A DNA stretch of 46,147 bases from Erysipelotrichales bacterium (GCA_017532345.1 JAFXJJ010000083.1:1-46147), one strand, 5' to 3'. Counted from the stretch's first letter, positions 27,163 to 34,683 are shown. Translations and numbers: made by a program. Notes: generated from the sequence alone by a model not told the origin.

Positions 27163-27750
27163 ATGAATATCATTGAATTTTTAATTGATACAAAACATAA
27201 AAGAGTTGCTTTGATGGCATTAATCTTTAGTATCATGTTATTGAAAGAAGCAATTTGTAATATATTCTTTGTATTACCAGTTTTATCTTTTACTACTTTA
27301 GAAAGTTTATATTCGCTTATTCCTTATGCTGAATATAGCTTTGTTGGTAGACTTTTGTATTCTTTATATAGCATGACTTCTATTAATGTTCCTTATATCT
27401 TGATGACAATATTTAAATCATTTTCATTATCAATGATAATTTCCTTTATTCTTTCAATTTACTATGTGATAGTAGGTTATCAAGATTATATATTTAAAGT
27501 TACAAGACGTTTAAGTTTTGTCTCAATGATTTTAATTGTATTTATATATATTGGTGCATTAATTATGATACTAAGTAATCTAACAATACTTACTACATAT
27601 CATACGATTTTGGATGCTGTACATTTAGTGTCGTTATGGCTATTAGTAAGCCATGGTGTATATGCTGTAATAGTATTATGTTTTATGTATTTTGTTGTCA
27701 GGGAGTATATTGAAGCGTTAGAGTATAAAGCGATTGAGCTTGAACAATAA
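27163..27750 (+). CDS. Unknown membrane protein
   Basis: I do not recognise this 195-residue protein. It has four or five hydrophobic segments (about 14-36, 80-107, 117-141, 150-180, with a weaker one near 38-70) and a short acidic C-terminus (EYIEALEYKAIELEQ). It follows trmL by two bases with GGGTG before the ATG and is the last gene before a terminator, so it is co-transcribed with the radical SAM-trmL unit. No catalytic motif is visible. Confidence 0.75.
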   Translation: MNIIEFLIDTKHKRVALMALIFSIMLLKEAICNIFFVLPVLSFTTLESLYSLIPYAEYSFVGRLLYSLYSMTSINVPYILMTIFKSFSLSMIISFILSIYYVIVGYQDYIFKVTRRLSFVSMILIVFIYIGALIMILSNLTILTTYHTILDAVHLVSLWLLVSHGVYAVIVLCFMYFVVREYIEALEYKAIELEQ

Positions 27751-27776
27751 AAAGCTGCCGATAAAGCAGCTTTTTA
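27749..27776. terminator. Terminator, usable from both sides
   Basis: AAAAAGCTGC pairs with GCAGCTTTTT around CGATAAA. It ends the + strand operon, and its complement also gives a T-run for the convergent DUF3892 gene. Confidence 0.9.
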
Positions 27777-27778
27777 TT

Positions 27779-28015
27779 TTAGAATTCTTTTAAGTTGTCT
27801 AAGTTGTTTGATGGATCATCGTCACGTACTGTACGAATCTTTTGTTTGCCATCTCTACCAGTAAATAACATACAACCTTCAATTTTTCCTTGTTCTACAG
27901 CTTCTACAGCCATTTCATAGTCATAGACTTTACCTGAAGAACTTTTGAATTCTACAATGTTACCATCGCTGTTCTTACGAACTGCAACAAAACTTTCTTT
28001 TTTTGAAGTTGCCAT
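27779..28015 (-). CDS. DUF3892 protein
   Basis: This 78-residue acidic soluble protein resembles the DUF3892 family: FVAVRKNSDGNIVEFKSSSG, a Tyr-rich helix start, VEQGKIEGCMLFTGRDGK and a tail with RTVRDDDPSNNLDNL. DUF3892 proteins are small, common in Bacillota and of unknown function. A strong AGGAGG lies nine bases before the ATG. It is monocistronic, diverges from the ComK-like operon and shares a bidirectional terminator with the upstream + strand operon. Confidence 0.72.
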   Translation of the reverse strand: MATSKKESFVAVRKNSDGNIVEFKSSSGKVYDYEMAVEAVEQGKIEGCMLFTGRDGKQKIRTVRDDDPSNNLDNLKEF

Positions 28016-28090
28016 ATTTTCTTACCTCCTGATAATACTATGTGTATAATTAAGGAAAATATTAAAGGTAAAAAATGGTATCATTTTAGC

Positions 28091-28119
28091 TTAAAGGTGA
28101 AGTAGATATATGTTATAAT
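28091..28119 (+). promoter_or_regulatory. Promoter of the tiny membrane protein/ComK-like/rmuC operon
   Basis: TGT plus TATAAT (28114-28119) is an extended -10; TTAAAG (28091-28096) lies 17 bases upstream. GCGAGGTGG precedes the ATG at 28139. Confidence 0.65.
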
Positions 28120-28138
28120 GGTATAGCGAGGTGGTTTT

Positions 28139-28300
28139 ATGGCAATGGAAAGTGTAAATGACATTTTGTCTTTATTAACTATATCACTGTTTATTATTAT
28201 TCCTTTATACTATTTAGGTCAAAGAGCTTATTTATGGGTACAAAAGGTGAATAATAAACGATATGAAAGATTAATGAAGGAAGACGATTGGCATATGTAA
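28139..28300 (+). CDS. Tiny single-pass membrane protein
   Basis: The 53-residue reading frame MAMESVNDILSLLTISLF... has one hydrophobic helix (about 10-28) and a basic then acidic tail ending DDWHM. It has a good GAGGTGG ribosome-binding site and its own promoter. Its stop is one base from the next ATG. I do not recognise the family. Being first in an operon with a ComK-like regulator and RmuC, it might be involved in their control or in membrane docking, which is speculation. Confidence 0.65.
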   Translation: MAMESVNDILSLLTISLFIIIPLYYLGQRAYLWVQKVNNKRYERLMKEDDWHM

Positions 28301-28301
28301 T

Positions 28302-28784
28302 ATGAATAGAAATATTGTTTATTTATGTAGAGGTTATTCGTATTATCAAACGAAAGTAATGTTTGATAGTGGTGAATATATTATTGTTGATGATGATATT
28401 GAAAGTGTATTAGATGCGTATTTGAAATGTTATGGTACATCGCTTTCTGTTAGTAAGAGAATATGTAATGATGTTTTTAATTATACGAGAATACTACCTG
28501 TAATAGTATCTGTAAAGCATGATAAGTATTTTGCTGTGAATGGGAAGCTAGACGATGAAAATATCATTCTATTTGATGTTGATAAGGTTATAGACACAAA
28601 GGTTAATGGTAATATGATTAGCTTGGTGTTTCGTAATTCTACCTTAGAAATGTCATGTAGCAGAAGTACATTTAATCTACAATACCAAAGAATTGAAGAA
28701 ATGCGTAGGTATTATGATAAAAGTAATAAATTTACAACATTATTTATGAGTAAATTAGAGGAAGGAAAGATACCAAATGAGTAA
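28302..28784 (+). CDS. ComK-like competence regulator (divergent)
   Basis: ComK is the master activator of competence genes in Bacillus, and the only transcription-factor family this protein resembles. Over 160 residues the pattern of conserved positions can be followed by eye. KCYGTSLSVSK corresponds to ComK CRFFGSSYAGRK, ILPVIVS to KPPIMVD, and a phenylalanine segment is followed by DVDKVI. ISLVFRNSTLEMSCSRSTFNLQYQR corresponds to the ComK VTFSNGKTMELPISYNSFENQ region. Identity is low. No good ribosome-binding site precedes its ATG, so it is probably coupled to the 53-residue gene. It overlaps rmuC by eight bases. It could be a ComK paralogue with another role. Confidence 0.55.
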   Translation: MNRNIVYLCRGYSYYQTKVMFDSGEYIIVDDDIESVLDAYLKCYGTSLSVSKRICNDVFNYTRILPVIVSVKHDKYFAVNGKLDDENIILFDVDKVIDTKVNGNMISLVFRNSTLEMSCSRSTFNLQYQRIEEMRRYYDKSNKFTTLFMSKLEEGKIPNE

Positions 28785-29886
28785 TGAAACTATATTAATT
28801 TTAGTTGTTTTACTTATTGTAGTATTACTTATATTCTTTATGATGTTTCGTTTTCAAAAATCAATACTACTTCAAATGAACGAAAATGAAAAGAATAGAA
28901 TAAAAGAAACAACAGAATTAAGAGATAAAGTAAATTCAGATTTGATTAATTTCCAAAATACTATTAATTCATCAATGAAAGAAGACTTTAATCGTCTTAA
29001 TGATACTACAGTAAATAGATTAGTAACGATTGAAGAAAAGGTTAATACATCAATGCAAAAGGGGTTCAATGCAACATATGAATCTTTTAGTAAGATTATG
29101 GAGCAGATGGCTAGAATTGATACGACACAAAAGAATTTAGAGAATCTATCTACATCAATTAATTCACTTCAAAGTGTCTTAACAGATAAAAAAAATAGAG
29201 GTACCTTTGGTGAAGTAGAATTATATAGTATTTTAGAACATCAATTTGGATTAAATACAAATCGTTATGAAAAGCAATTTAAACTATCTAATGATAAGAT
29301 TGTAGATGCTGTAATTCATGCACCAGAACCATTAGGGTTAATTTGTATTGATTCTAAGTTTCCACTAGAGAACTATAATCGTATGTATAATGATGAATTA
29401 ACAAAAGAAGAGCGTGAGAAGGCTAAAAATGCCTTTAGAAGCGATGTTTTATATAAAATCAAGAATATAGCTTCTAAATATATAATTCCTGGAGAAACGG
29501 CTGAATTTGCGTATATGTTTATTCCTGCTGAGGCGGTGTTCTCTGAAATATATGGTAGATTTAATGATATTATTAATGTTTCATATAACTATCATGTGTA
29601 TTTAGTATCACCAACGAACTTAATGGCATACTTAACAGCAATGCGAGCTATATATCTTGGGCAAGAGAAGAATGAACGTGTAGAAGAAATCCAACAAGAA
29701 TTCATACGTTTAGGTAAAGAATTTAATCGCTTTGAAAGTAGATTTGAGAAAGTTCATTCTGATTTCAAAAAGACTTATAATGATATGCAAGATGTATCAA
29801 TCACAACAAATAAGATTATTCAAAGATTTAAAGATATTGAAGAAGTTAAACTTGATAATTCTTCATCTTTCAAAATTGAGGAATAA
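28777..29886 (+). CDS. rmuC: DNA recombination protein RmuC
   Basis: RmuC-family proteins are membrane-anchored, coiled-coil proteins with a PD-(D/E)xK-like nuclease fold; in E. coli loss raises inversion frequency. The 369-residue product has one N-terminal membrane helix (6-24) and a long coiled coil (about 30-130). The RmuC domain has NRGTFGEVELYSILEHQFG, VDAVIHAPEPLGLICIDSKF and GETAEFAYMFIPAEAVF, including the conserved D...DSKFP-type acidic residues. GAGGAAGG precedes the ATG inside the ComK-like gene. A hairpin that doubles as the next gene's translation signal follows the stop. Confidence 0.93.
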   Translation: MSNETILILVVLLIVVLLIFFMMFRFQKSILLQMNENEKNRIKETTELRDKVNSDLINFQNTINSSMKEDFNRLNDTTVNRLVTIEEKVNTSMQKGFNATYESFSKIMEQMARIDTTQKNLENLSTSINSLQSVLTDKKNRGTFGEVELYSILEHQFGLNTNRYEKQFKLSNDKIVDAVIHAPEPLGLICIDSKFPLENYNRMYNDELTKEEREKAKNAFRSDVLYKIKNIASKYIIPGETAEFAYMFIPAEAVFSEIYGRFNDIINVSYNYHVYLVSPTNLMAYLTAMRAIYLGQEKNERVEEIQQEFIRLGKEFNRFESRFEKVHSDFKKTYNDMQDVSITTNKIIQRFKDIEEVKLDNSSSFKIEE

Positions 29887-29892
29887 ATCTAG

Positions 29893-29928
29893 ACCTCCTT
29901 TATTAAAGTATATAGAGGAGGTTTTTTT
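29893..29928 (+). promoter_or_regulatory. Terminator-like hairpin containing the asnB ribosome-binding site
   Basis: ACCTCCTTTAT (29893-29903) pairs with ATAGAGGAGGT (29912-29922), 11 bp with one G-T, around an eight-base loop. Seven T follow (29922-29928) directly before the ATG at 29929. The 3' arm contains AGGAGG, the only ribosome-binding site for the AsnB-like gene. The same element therefore ends the rmuC transcript and, if read through, hides the start signal. Confidence 0.8.
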
Positions 29929-31671
29929 ATGGCAGATATCATTGTTAGATTTAATTCGTTTAGAAAAATAGAGAAAAATACTAATAAACCAAATATGAGT
30001 TATTTATCTCCTAATCCATTTTCTTATATTTATTTTTCAAAAAAAGTTCATCAATCTACATTAGTACGTAATAATACTACTTATTATGTGTTTATGAAGG
30101 GGTATTTAAGTAATTATAAGGATTTAATTGTTGAACTACAAACGCGTGGTTATAGTGAGATAAACAATATTGCTGATTGTGTGTTATGCAGCTATTTTGA
30201 ATGGAATGAGCAATGTGTACATCATTTGGAGGGTGCTTTTAGTTTTGTTGTATTATATGAAAATCAATTATATGTAGCCAGAGATTCATTTGGTCAAGTA
30301 CCTTTATATGTTTATCGTAAACACGATGGGGAGTGGATATTCAGTGATGAAATATCTGAAATCTTAAATGAAGGTGTTAGACCTATCTTTTCAGAGCATC
30401 AATTTATGGATTTAATGGTATTTGGTCCATCATTAATAGATGAGAATACACTATTTAAAAATATTCAACTATTAGAAGCAGGAACATACTTAAAAATTAA
30501 TAATCATTATTCATATAAACGAAAGTATTATAGTTTAGAAGCTCATGACTTTAATAAATCGTATGACGAAACTAAACATGAGATTCAAAATATATTTACT
30601 AAGTATATGAATGATAATTTTGATAATGAATCAGCGATTCTTTTGTCGGGTGGACTTGATTCAAGTATTGTTGCAGGCGTAGCATCTAATTGCGGATTCA
30701 ATTATAAAACATATTCAGTTACTTATGAAAATGCGCAAGCCGATTTTAATACTAACAACATCTTCCAGCCTTCATTAGATAATGATTTTATTAAAGAAGT
30801 AGCTGATTATTTACATGTTGATAATCAGTTTATAACACTGTCACAAGAATTACTTGCAGATGCATTAGATGATGCCATGATACTAAGAGAACATCCAGGA
30901 ATGGCTGATATTGATAGTTCATTATTACTATTATTAAAAGGAGTAAATGGAAAGTGTAGCAAAATATTTACAGGTGAATGCGCAGATGAGATATTTGGTG
31001 GATATCCATGGTTTACTAGAAAACAACTGCAATTAAGAAATACATTCCCGTGGCTCAATCACTTGAATTATAAAATAGGATTACTAAATGAAAGATTTCA
31101 AAAACTCGATTACTACAAATATCGAGAGAATACTTACAATAATATATTATCAAATATTAATACATTGGAAACAGATATTAATGAAATGCGAATAAAACGA
31201 AAAATGATGTATTTAAGCATTAATCACTTTATGCCAACATTAGTTAACAGAATGGCTATGATGAATAAGCATTTCATAGCAGATGTATATTTACCTTTCG
31301 CCAATAAGAAATTAGTAGAACTTGCATATAATATGCCTTGTGAATACTATCGATATGGTGGTCATGAGAAGGGGATATTGAGAGATGCGTTTACTGATGT
31401 ATTACCATATAGCGTTAAGATAAGAAAAAAATCACCATATCCTAAAACATATAGTGACATTTATAATCAAAAAGTAAATAAGTTGTTAGAAAATGAAATT
31501 AAGAATAATCAACTATTAACTTATTACTTTAATGAAGAGCAGCTACGTAAATTAATGGATGATGATTTAGATATTCCATTCTATGGACAGCTAATGTGTG
31601 GTCCTCAGCTTAAAGGATATTTATATCAATTTAGTAAATGGTTAGAATATTATAATGTGATAATAGAATAA
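29929..31671 (+). CDS. asnB: AsnB-family asparagine synthetase with altered glutaminase domain
   Basis: Asparagine synthetase B makes Asn from Asp, ATP and an ammonia donor. The 580-residue product has the synthetase domain intact: the ATP PP-loop LLSGGLDSSIVAG (238-250), GECADEIFGGYPWF (349-362) and a C-terminal helical part with VDVYLPFANKKLVE-like DVYLPF and RKKSPYPKT. The N-terminal class-II glutaminase fold remains (RDSFGQVPLY, GAFSFVV). It lacks the nucleophile Cys after Met (MAD instead of MCG), the RGPD motif and NGEIYN (here MKGYLSNYKDL). It probably uses free ammonia, or has another acceptor. The start is fixed by the AGGAGG in the hairpin. Confidence 0.8.
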   Translation: MADIIVRFNSFRKIEKNTNKPNMSYLSPNPFSYIYFSKKVHQSTLVRNNTTYYVFMKGYLSNYKDLIVELQTRGYSEINNIADCVLCSYFEWNEQCVHHLEGAFSFVVLYENQLYVARDSFGQVPLYVYRKHDGEWIFSDEISEILNEGVRPIFSEHQFMDLMVFGPSLIDENTLFKNIQLLEAGTYLKINNHYSYKRKYYSLEAHDFNKSYDETKHEIQNIFTKYMNDNFDNESAILLSGGLDSSIVAGVASNCGFNYKTYSVTYENAQADFNTNNIFQPSLDNDFIKEVADYLHVDNQFITLSQELLADALDDAMILREHPGMADIDSSLLLLLKGVNGKCSKIFTGECADEIFGGYPWFTRKQLQLRNTFPWLNHLNYKIGLLNERFQKLDYYKYRENTYNNILSNINTLETDINEMRIKRKMMYLSINHFMPTLVNRMAMMNKHFIADVYLPFANKKLVELAYNMPCEYYRYGGHEKGILRDAFTDVLPYSVKIRKKSPYPKTYSDIYNQKVNKLLENEIKNNQLLTYYFNEEQLRKLMDDDLDIPFYGQLMCGPQLKGYLYQFSKWLEYYNVIIE

Positions 31672-31697
31672 AAAGCGCTTGATAAGCGCTTTATTCT
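31672..31697. terminator. Bidirectional terminator between asnB and sipW
   Basis: AAAGCGCTT and AAGCGCTTT form a 9-bp stem around GAT. T-rich runs lie on both sides for the two converging genes; the sipW stop is inside it. Confidence 0.88.
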
Positions 31698-32206
31698 TTT
31701 GAAGTATTAGTTTCATTCTTTTTCTTTACGTAGCTTAGAACTTCTAATGCAGCAAATATTGCGATTAGAACAGCATAGAAATATACATTTTTAAACAGTT
31801 TAACGAGATACCCTAAATAAGGAATTCTAAATAAATACTTAAATTCTATTTGGTTACGTTCAACAGGCATATAGTCAGCTATATCGTTGTTGTCGCCTTT
31901 AAATGTATAAGTTCCATCTTCGTTTTCTTCAATAATTCTATGAATTATTTTTAAGCCACTCAAATTTTCATAAATATAAACATCTCCAACAGTGATTTCG
32001 TCTTCAGGTAAAACTTTTTTACCAATAGCTACATCATCAGTCATAATGGTTTCTTCCATTGATGGTGAGATAACGTGCATAAACGAATATCCTAGAAAAG
32101 AGGGGATTTCATTGTTGGCTTTAGCGTGTATACCTGTTACTAATAAAATAGCCATTAATACGTAGAAGACAATATTTCCAAGCTTTGACTTAATGTCATT
32201 ATTCAT
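31691..32206 (-). CDS. sipW: Signal peptidase I, SipW (ER-like) type
   Basis: SipW-type peptidases process a small set of secreted proteins, such as TasA-like fibre proteins in Bacillus. The 171-residue product has an N-terminal membrane helix (10-28), catalytic Ser49 in VISPSMEE, and His89 in KIIHRI in place of the Lys of the bacterial type. GDNN is at 104-107, and a C-terminal helix spans about 139-160. This Ser-His pairing separates it from the LepB at 1.3 kb. GAGGAAA precedes its ATG. It starts 28 bases after trpS with no terminator between, so both are probably on one transcript. No TasA-like partner is in the window. Confidence 0.88.
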   Translation of the reverse strand: MNNDIKSKLGNIVFYVLMAILLVTGIHAKANNEIPSFLGYSFMHVISPSMEETIMTDDVAIGKKVLPEDEITVGDVYIYENLSGLKIIHRIIEENEDGTYTFKGDNNDIADYMPVERNQIEFKYLFRIPYLGYLVKLFKNVYFYAVLIAIFAALEVLSYVKKKNETNTSKE

Positions 32207-32234
32207 AAATGTTTCCTCTGATTTCTGTATTTAA

Positions 32235-33227
32235 TTATTTTCTAAAAATATCAAGACCTAATTTACGTTGTACTTTGTTTAACTTCTTACGTGCAATTCT
32301 TTGAGCTTTATTAGCACCATCTTCTAGTACTTTTTCGATAATACCTGATTCAATTACGCGTTTATATTCATCTTGAAGTTTTTGAATTTCAGTACATACG
32401 ACTTCAGCAACTTCTTTTTTGAATTCGCCATATCCTTTGCCTTCATATCGTGCAACGATACTATCAATACTTTCTCCACTAATAGCACTATGGATTGTTA
32501 GAAGGTTAGAGATGCCAGGTTGATTTTCAGGATCGAAACGAACATAAGCTAATGAGTCTGTTACTGCAGACATAATCTTCTTACGAGTGATTGCGATATC
32601 TTCTAATAAAATAATACAACCTTTATCATCATTTTCTGATTTAGACATTTTCTTAGTCGGATCGCTTAAAGACATGATTTTCGCACCAACTTCAGCTACT
32701 ACAGGTTCAGGAACTACAAAAGTATCTCCTAATCTATTGTTGAAGCGTTCAGCTACATCTCTAGCTAATTCAACGTGTTGTTTTTGGTCTGCACCAACAG
32801 GTACATAATCTGCATCATACATTAAGATATCTGCAGCCATTAAGCATGGATAAGTATATAACCCAGCTGTTAAATTAGTTTCACCTTTAGCTTTTTTATC
32901 TTTAAATTGAGTTTGACGATTTAATTCACCTAAATAAGTATTACAATCGATAATCCATCCAAGTTGCGCATGTTCTAAGACATCTGATTGTAAGAATAAT
33001 GTACATTTCTCAGGATCTAATCCACATGCTAGATAAATTGCGATACAATCTTTTAAATTCTTTTTTAATTGTGCAGGGTCTTGAGGAACAGTAATGCAAT
33101 GTAAGTTCGCAACAAAAACGAATAACTCATAATCATCTTGATACTTTACAAAATTTCTTAATGCTCCAATGTAGTTACCTAATGTAAGTTGACCACTTGG
33201 TTTAATTCCACTTAACATACGCTTCAT
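32235..33227 (-). CDS. trpS: Tryptophanyl-tRNA synthetase
   Basis: TrpS charges tRNA-Trp. The 330-residue class I enzyme has LSGIKPSGQLTLGNYIGAL (the first part of the HIGH region is PSGQLTLGN, as usual in TrpS), the DADYVPVGADQKQHVELARD specificity region, and KMSKS (KKMSKSEND) for ATP activation. It starts at ATG 33227 behind GGAGAG. A T-box leader lies upstream, so expression should rise when tRNA-Trp is uncharged. Confidence 0.96.
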   Translation of the reverse strand: MKRMLSGIKPSGQLTLGNYIGALRNFVKYQDDYELFVFVANLHCITVPQDPAQLKKNLKDCIAIYLACGLDPEKCTLFLQSDVLEHAQLGWIIDCNTYLGELNRQTQFKDKKAKGETNLTAGLYTYPCLMAADILMYDADYVPVGADQKQHVELARDVAERFNNRLGDTFVVPEPVVAEVGAKIMSLSDPTKKMSKSENDDKGCIILLEDIAITRKKIMSAVTDSLAYVRFDPENQPGISNLLTIHSAISGESIDSIVARYEGKGYGEFKKEVAEVVCTEIQKLQDEYKRVIESGIIEKVLEDGANKAQRIARKKLNKVQRKLGLDIFRK

Positions 33228-33245
33228 AGTTTATCTCTCCATTCT

Positions 33246-33463
33246 ATAATAAAAAAACAACATCCAAAGGGACGTTGTTAGCGCGGTACCACCCAATTTG
33301 TTTCTAATTGTAGAAACCTCTCATCATTATAACGTTATGAACGTCTTTGACTAGTGCCAAAGAATGCTCCAAGAACCCAATTTCATAATTCTATATGCTT
33401 TTTCACACCTAACAAAAGCTCTCTGAAAGATAAATAAAATTACTACTTATTTCTTTTCATTGC
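33246..33463 (-). promoter_or_regulatory. Tryptophan T-box leader
   Basis: On the - strand GGGTGGTACCGCG (33294 to 33282) is the T-box proper. It is followed by a terminator stem AACAAC...GTTGTT and a T-run at about 33280-33250. Stem I elements are seen upstream: AGAGAGC near 33422-33416 and GGTGTGAAAAAGC near 33408-33396. TGG triplets at 33379-33377 and 33371-33369 are candidate Trp specifiers. T-boxes sense uncharged tRNA and antiterminate. This leader and the flanking promoters fill the 365-base gap between trpS and spx. Confidence 0.93.
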
Positions 33464-33469
33464 ATATAT

Positions 33470-33498
33470 ATAATAAGTCATATTTCAGTAATTTTCAA
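33470..33498 (-). promoter_or_regulatory. Promoter of the trpS leader
   Basis: On the - strand, TTGAAA (33498 to 33493), a 17-base spacer and TATTAT (33475 to 33470). Confidence 0.8.
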
Positions 33499-33518
33499 GT
33501 TTTTTTTCAAATCATGAA

Positions 33519-33554
33519 AATTTGTTAACAAATTATAAAATATTATGATATAAT
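33519..33554 (+). promoter_or_regulatory. Promoter of spx with overlapping palindrome
   Basis: TTAACA (33525-33530), an 18-base spacer and an extended -10 TGATATAAT (-10 hexamer 33549-33554). A perfect 16-base palindrome AATTTGTTAACAAATT (33519-33534) covers the -35 box, suggesting an operator. AGGAG precedes the ATG. Confidence 0.65.
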
Positions 33555-33592
33555 GAATTCAAATAATGGTTACATAGGGTAGGAGACTTATA

Positions 33593-34048
33593 ATGATTAC
33601 AATGTATACTTCACCTGGATGTGCATCATGTCGTAAAGCTAAGCAGTGGTTAACTGAGCAAGGAATTTCATTTAGGGAAAGAAATATCTTTGCTGCAATT
33701 CTCAAAGATGAGGAGATTAAATCGTTACTTATGAGGAGTGAGAACGGCACAGATGATATAATATCCAGACGGTCAAAGATTATTATTGATAATGACATTA
33801 ATGTTGAAGAAATGACAATGGTAGAGCTTGTCGATTTTATTAGAGAAAATCCGTCTATTTTAAAGCGTCCTATTATTGTTGATGAAAATCATTTTGTAGT
33901 TGGTTATGATGATGATGAAATAACTACATTTATACCGTCTGAACTTCGCCGAATAACTATGTCTCATTGTAATGGTACATGTGCATCATTCAAGCGTTGT
34001 GGTGAAACGCGAGAAATCAAAGAAGCATTTGCGATTACTGTAGAATAA
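33593..34048 (+). CDS. spx: Spx-family redox transcription regulator with extended tail
   Basis: Spx binds the RNA polymerase alpha C-terminal domain and redirects transcription under thiol stress. The product has the ArsC-like fold with the CxxC switch Cys10/Cys13 (SPGCASCRKA), RERNIF, Gly52 in ENGTDD (needed for alpha contact in B. subtilis) and KRPIIVDE with Arg92. Bacillus Spx is 131 residues; this one has 151. The extra tail has three more cysteines: Cys126 and Cys130 (SHCNGTCAS) and Cys136 (FKRCGE). It is monocistronic and diverges from trpS. Confidence 0.92.
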   Translation: MITMYTSPGCASCRKAKQWLTEQGISFRERNIFAAILKDEEIKSLLMRSENGTDDIISRRSKIIIDNDINVEEMTMVELVDFIRENPSILKRPIIVDENHFVVGYDDDEITTFIPSELRRITMSHCNGTCASFKRCGETREIKEAFAITVE

Positions 34049-34073
34049 GTATGTTTATACATACTTTTTCTTT
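34047..34073 (+). terminator. Terminator after spx
   Basis: AAGTATG pairs with CATACTT around TTTATA, followed by TTTCTTTT. Confidence 0.75.
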
Positions 34074-34091
34074 TATCTAATAATAGTAAAT

Positions 34092-34126
34092 AAAAGAAGA
34101 AATAAGTTTGATTATTTCTTCTTTTT
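34092..34126. terminator. Strong bidirectional hairpin between spx and the CYTH gene
   Basis: AAAAGAAGAAATAA pairs perfectly with TTATTTCTTCTTTT (14 bp) around GTTTGA. It lies three bases beyond the CYTH stop and serves as its terminator on the - strand. Confidence 0.85.
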
Positions 34127-34128
34127 AA

Positions 34129-34683
34129 TTATTCAAAATTAATAGCAGTACGAACTCTTTTTGTCTTTCCAGGAGCAGGTTTAGGATTTTCTATACCATT
34201 GGCATACATAAATGCCTTAAACATTTGTAGTGAATCATGTTCTTTTTTTACTTCATATTCAATCTCGAAATCGTGAACATCAGCATAGAAATTCTCATCA
34301 AGACAGATAGTAGCTAGCTCAGTATCGAATACTGCACGATAAGTTGTTAATGAACCAAATTCTACTAAATCCTTAGGATTAACATCTTTAAGTGCCAATA
34401 AAATATCATCAGGTAATTTAATTTTATTGAAATCAAATGACTGTACTTCACATTCATATTCATTTACACCGATTTTATTAGGTGTTTTTAAAGTGAAAAT
34501 TAGTTTATTATCAACTTCTCTAATACGCAACGGCGATCTACGTTTACTTAAGTCTCTGTTCTTTGTATCAAAGTAATGATTTACTTGTTTAAAAGGTTCA
34601 TTGAAAGGATAATTAGTTTTAATTCGGTTAAATTCTTCTTCTGTTAATAATGTTTTATATTCTAATTCAATATTTTTACTCAT
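34129..34683 (-). CDS. CYTH-domain phosphohydrolase (YjbK-like)
   Basis: CYTH proteins bind triphosphate groups in a beta tunnel and act as triphosphatases or, in some cases, adenylate cyclases. ATG 34683 gives 184 residues and is supported by the promoter, whose transcript would begin near 34699, so longer readings starting at 34701 or 34734 are rejected. The ExExK signature is ELEYK (6-10), followed by the RSPLRIREVDNKLIFTLKTP strand pair, a central YRAVFD, and LDENFYADVHDFEIEYEV with metal-ligand acidic residues. It resembles the B. subtilis YjbK group, found near nadK and relA-like genes. nadK is the divergent neighbour here. Confidence 0.87.
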   Translation of the reverse strand: MSKNIELEYKTLLTEEEFNRIKTNYPFNEPFKQVNHYFDTKNRDLSKRRSPLRIREVDNKLIFTLKTPNKIGVNEYECEVQSFDFNKIKLPDDILLALKDVNPKDLVEFGSLTTYRAVFDTELATICLDENFYADVHDFEIEYEVKKEHDSLQMFKAFMYANGIENPKPAPGKTKRVRTAINFE

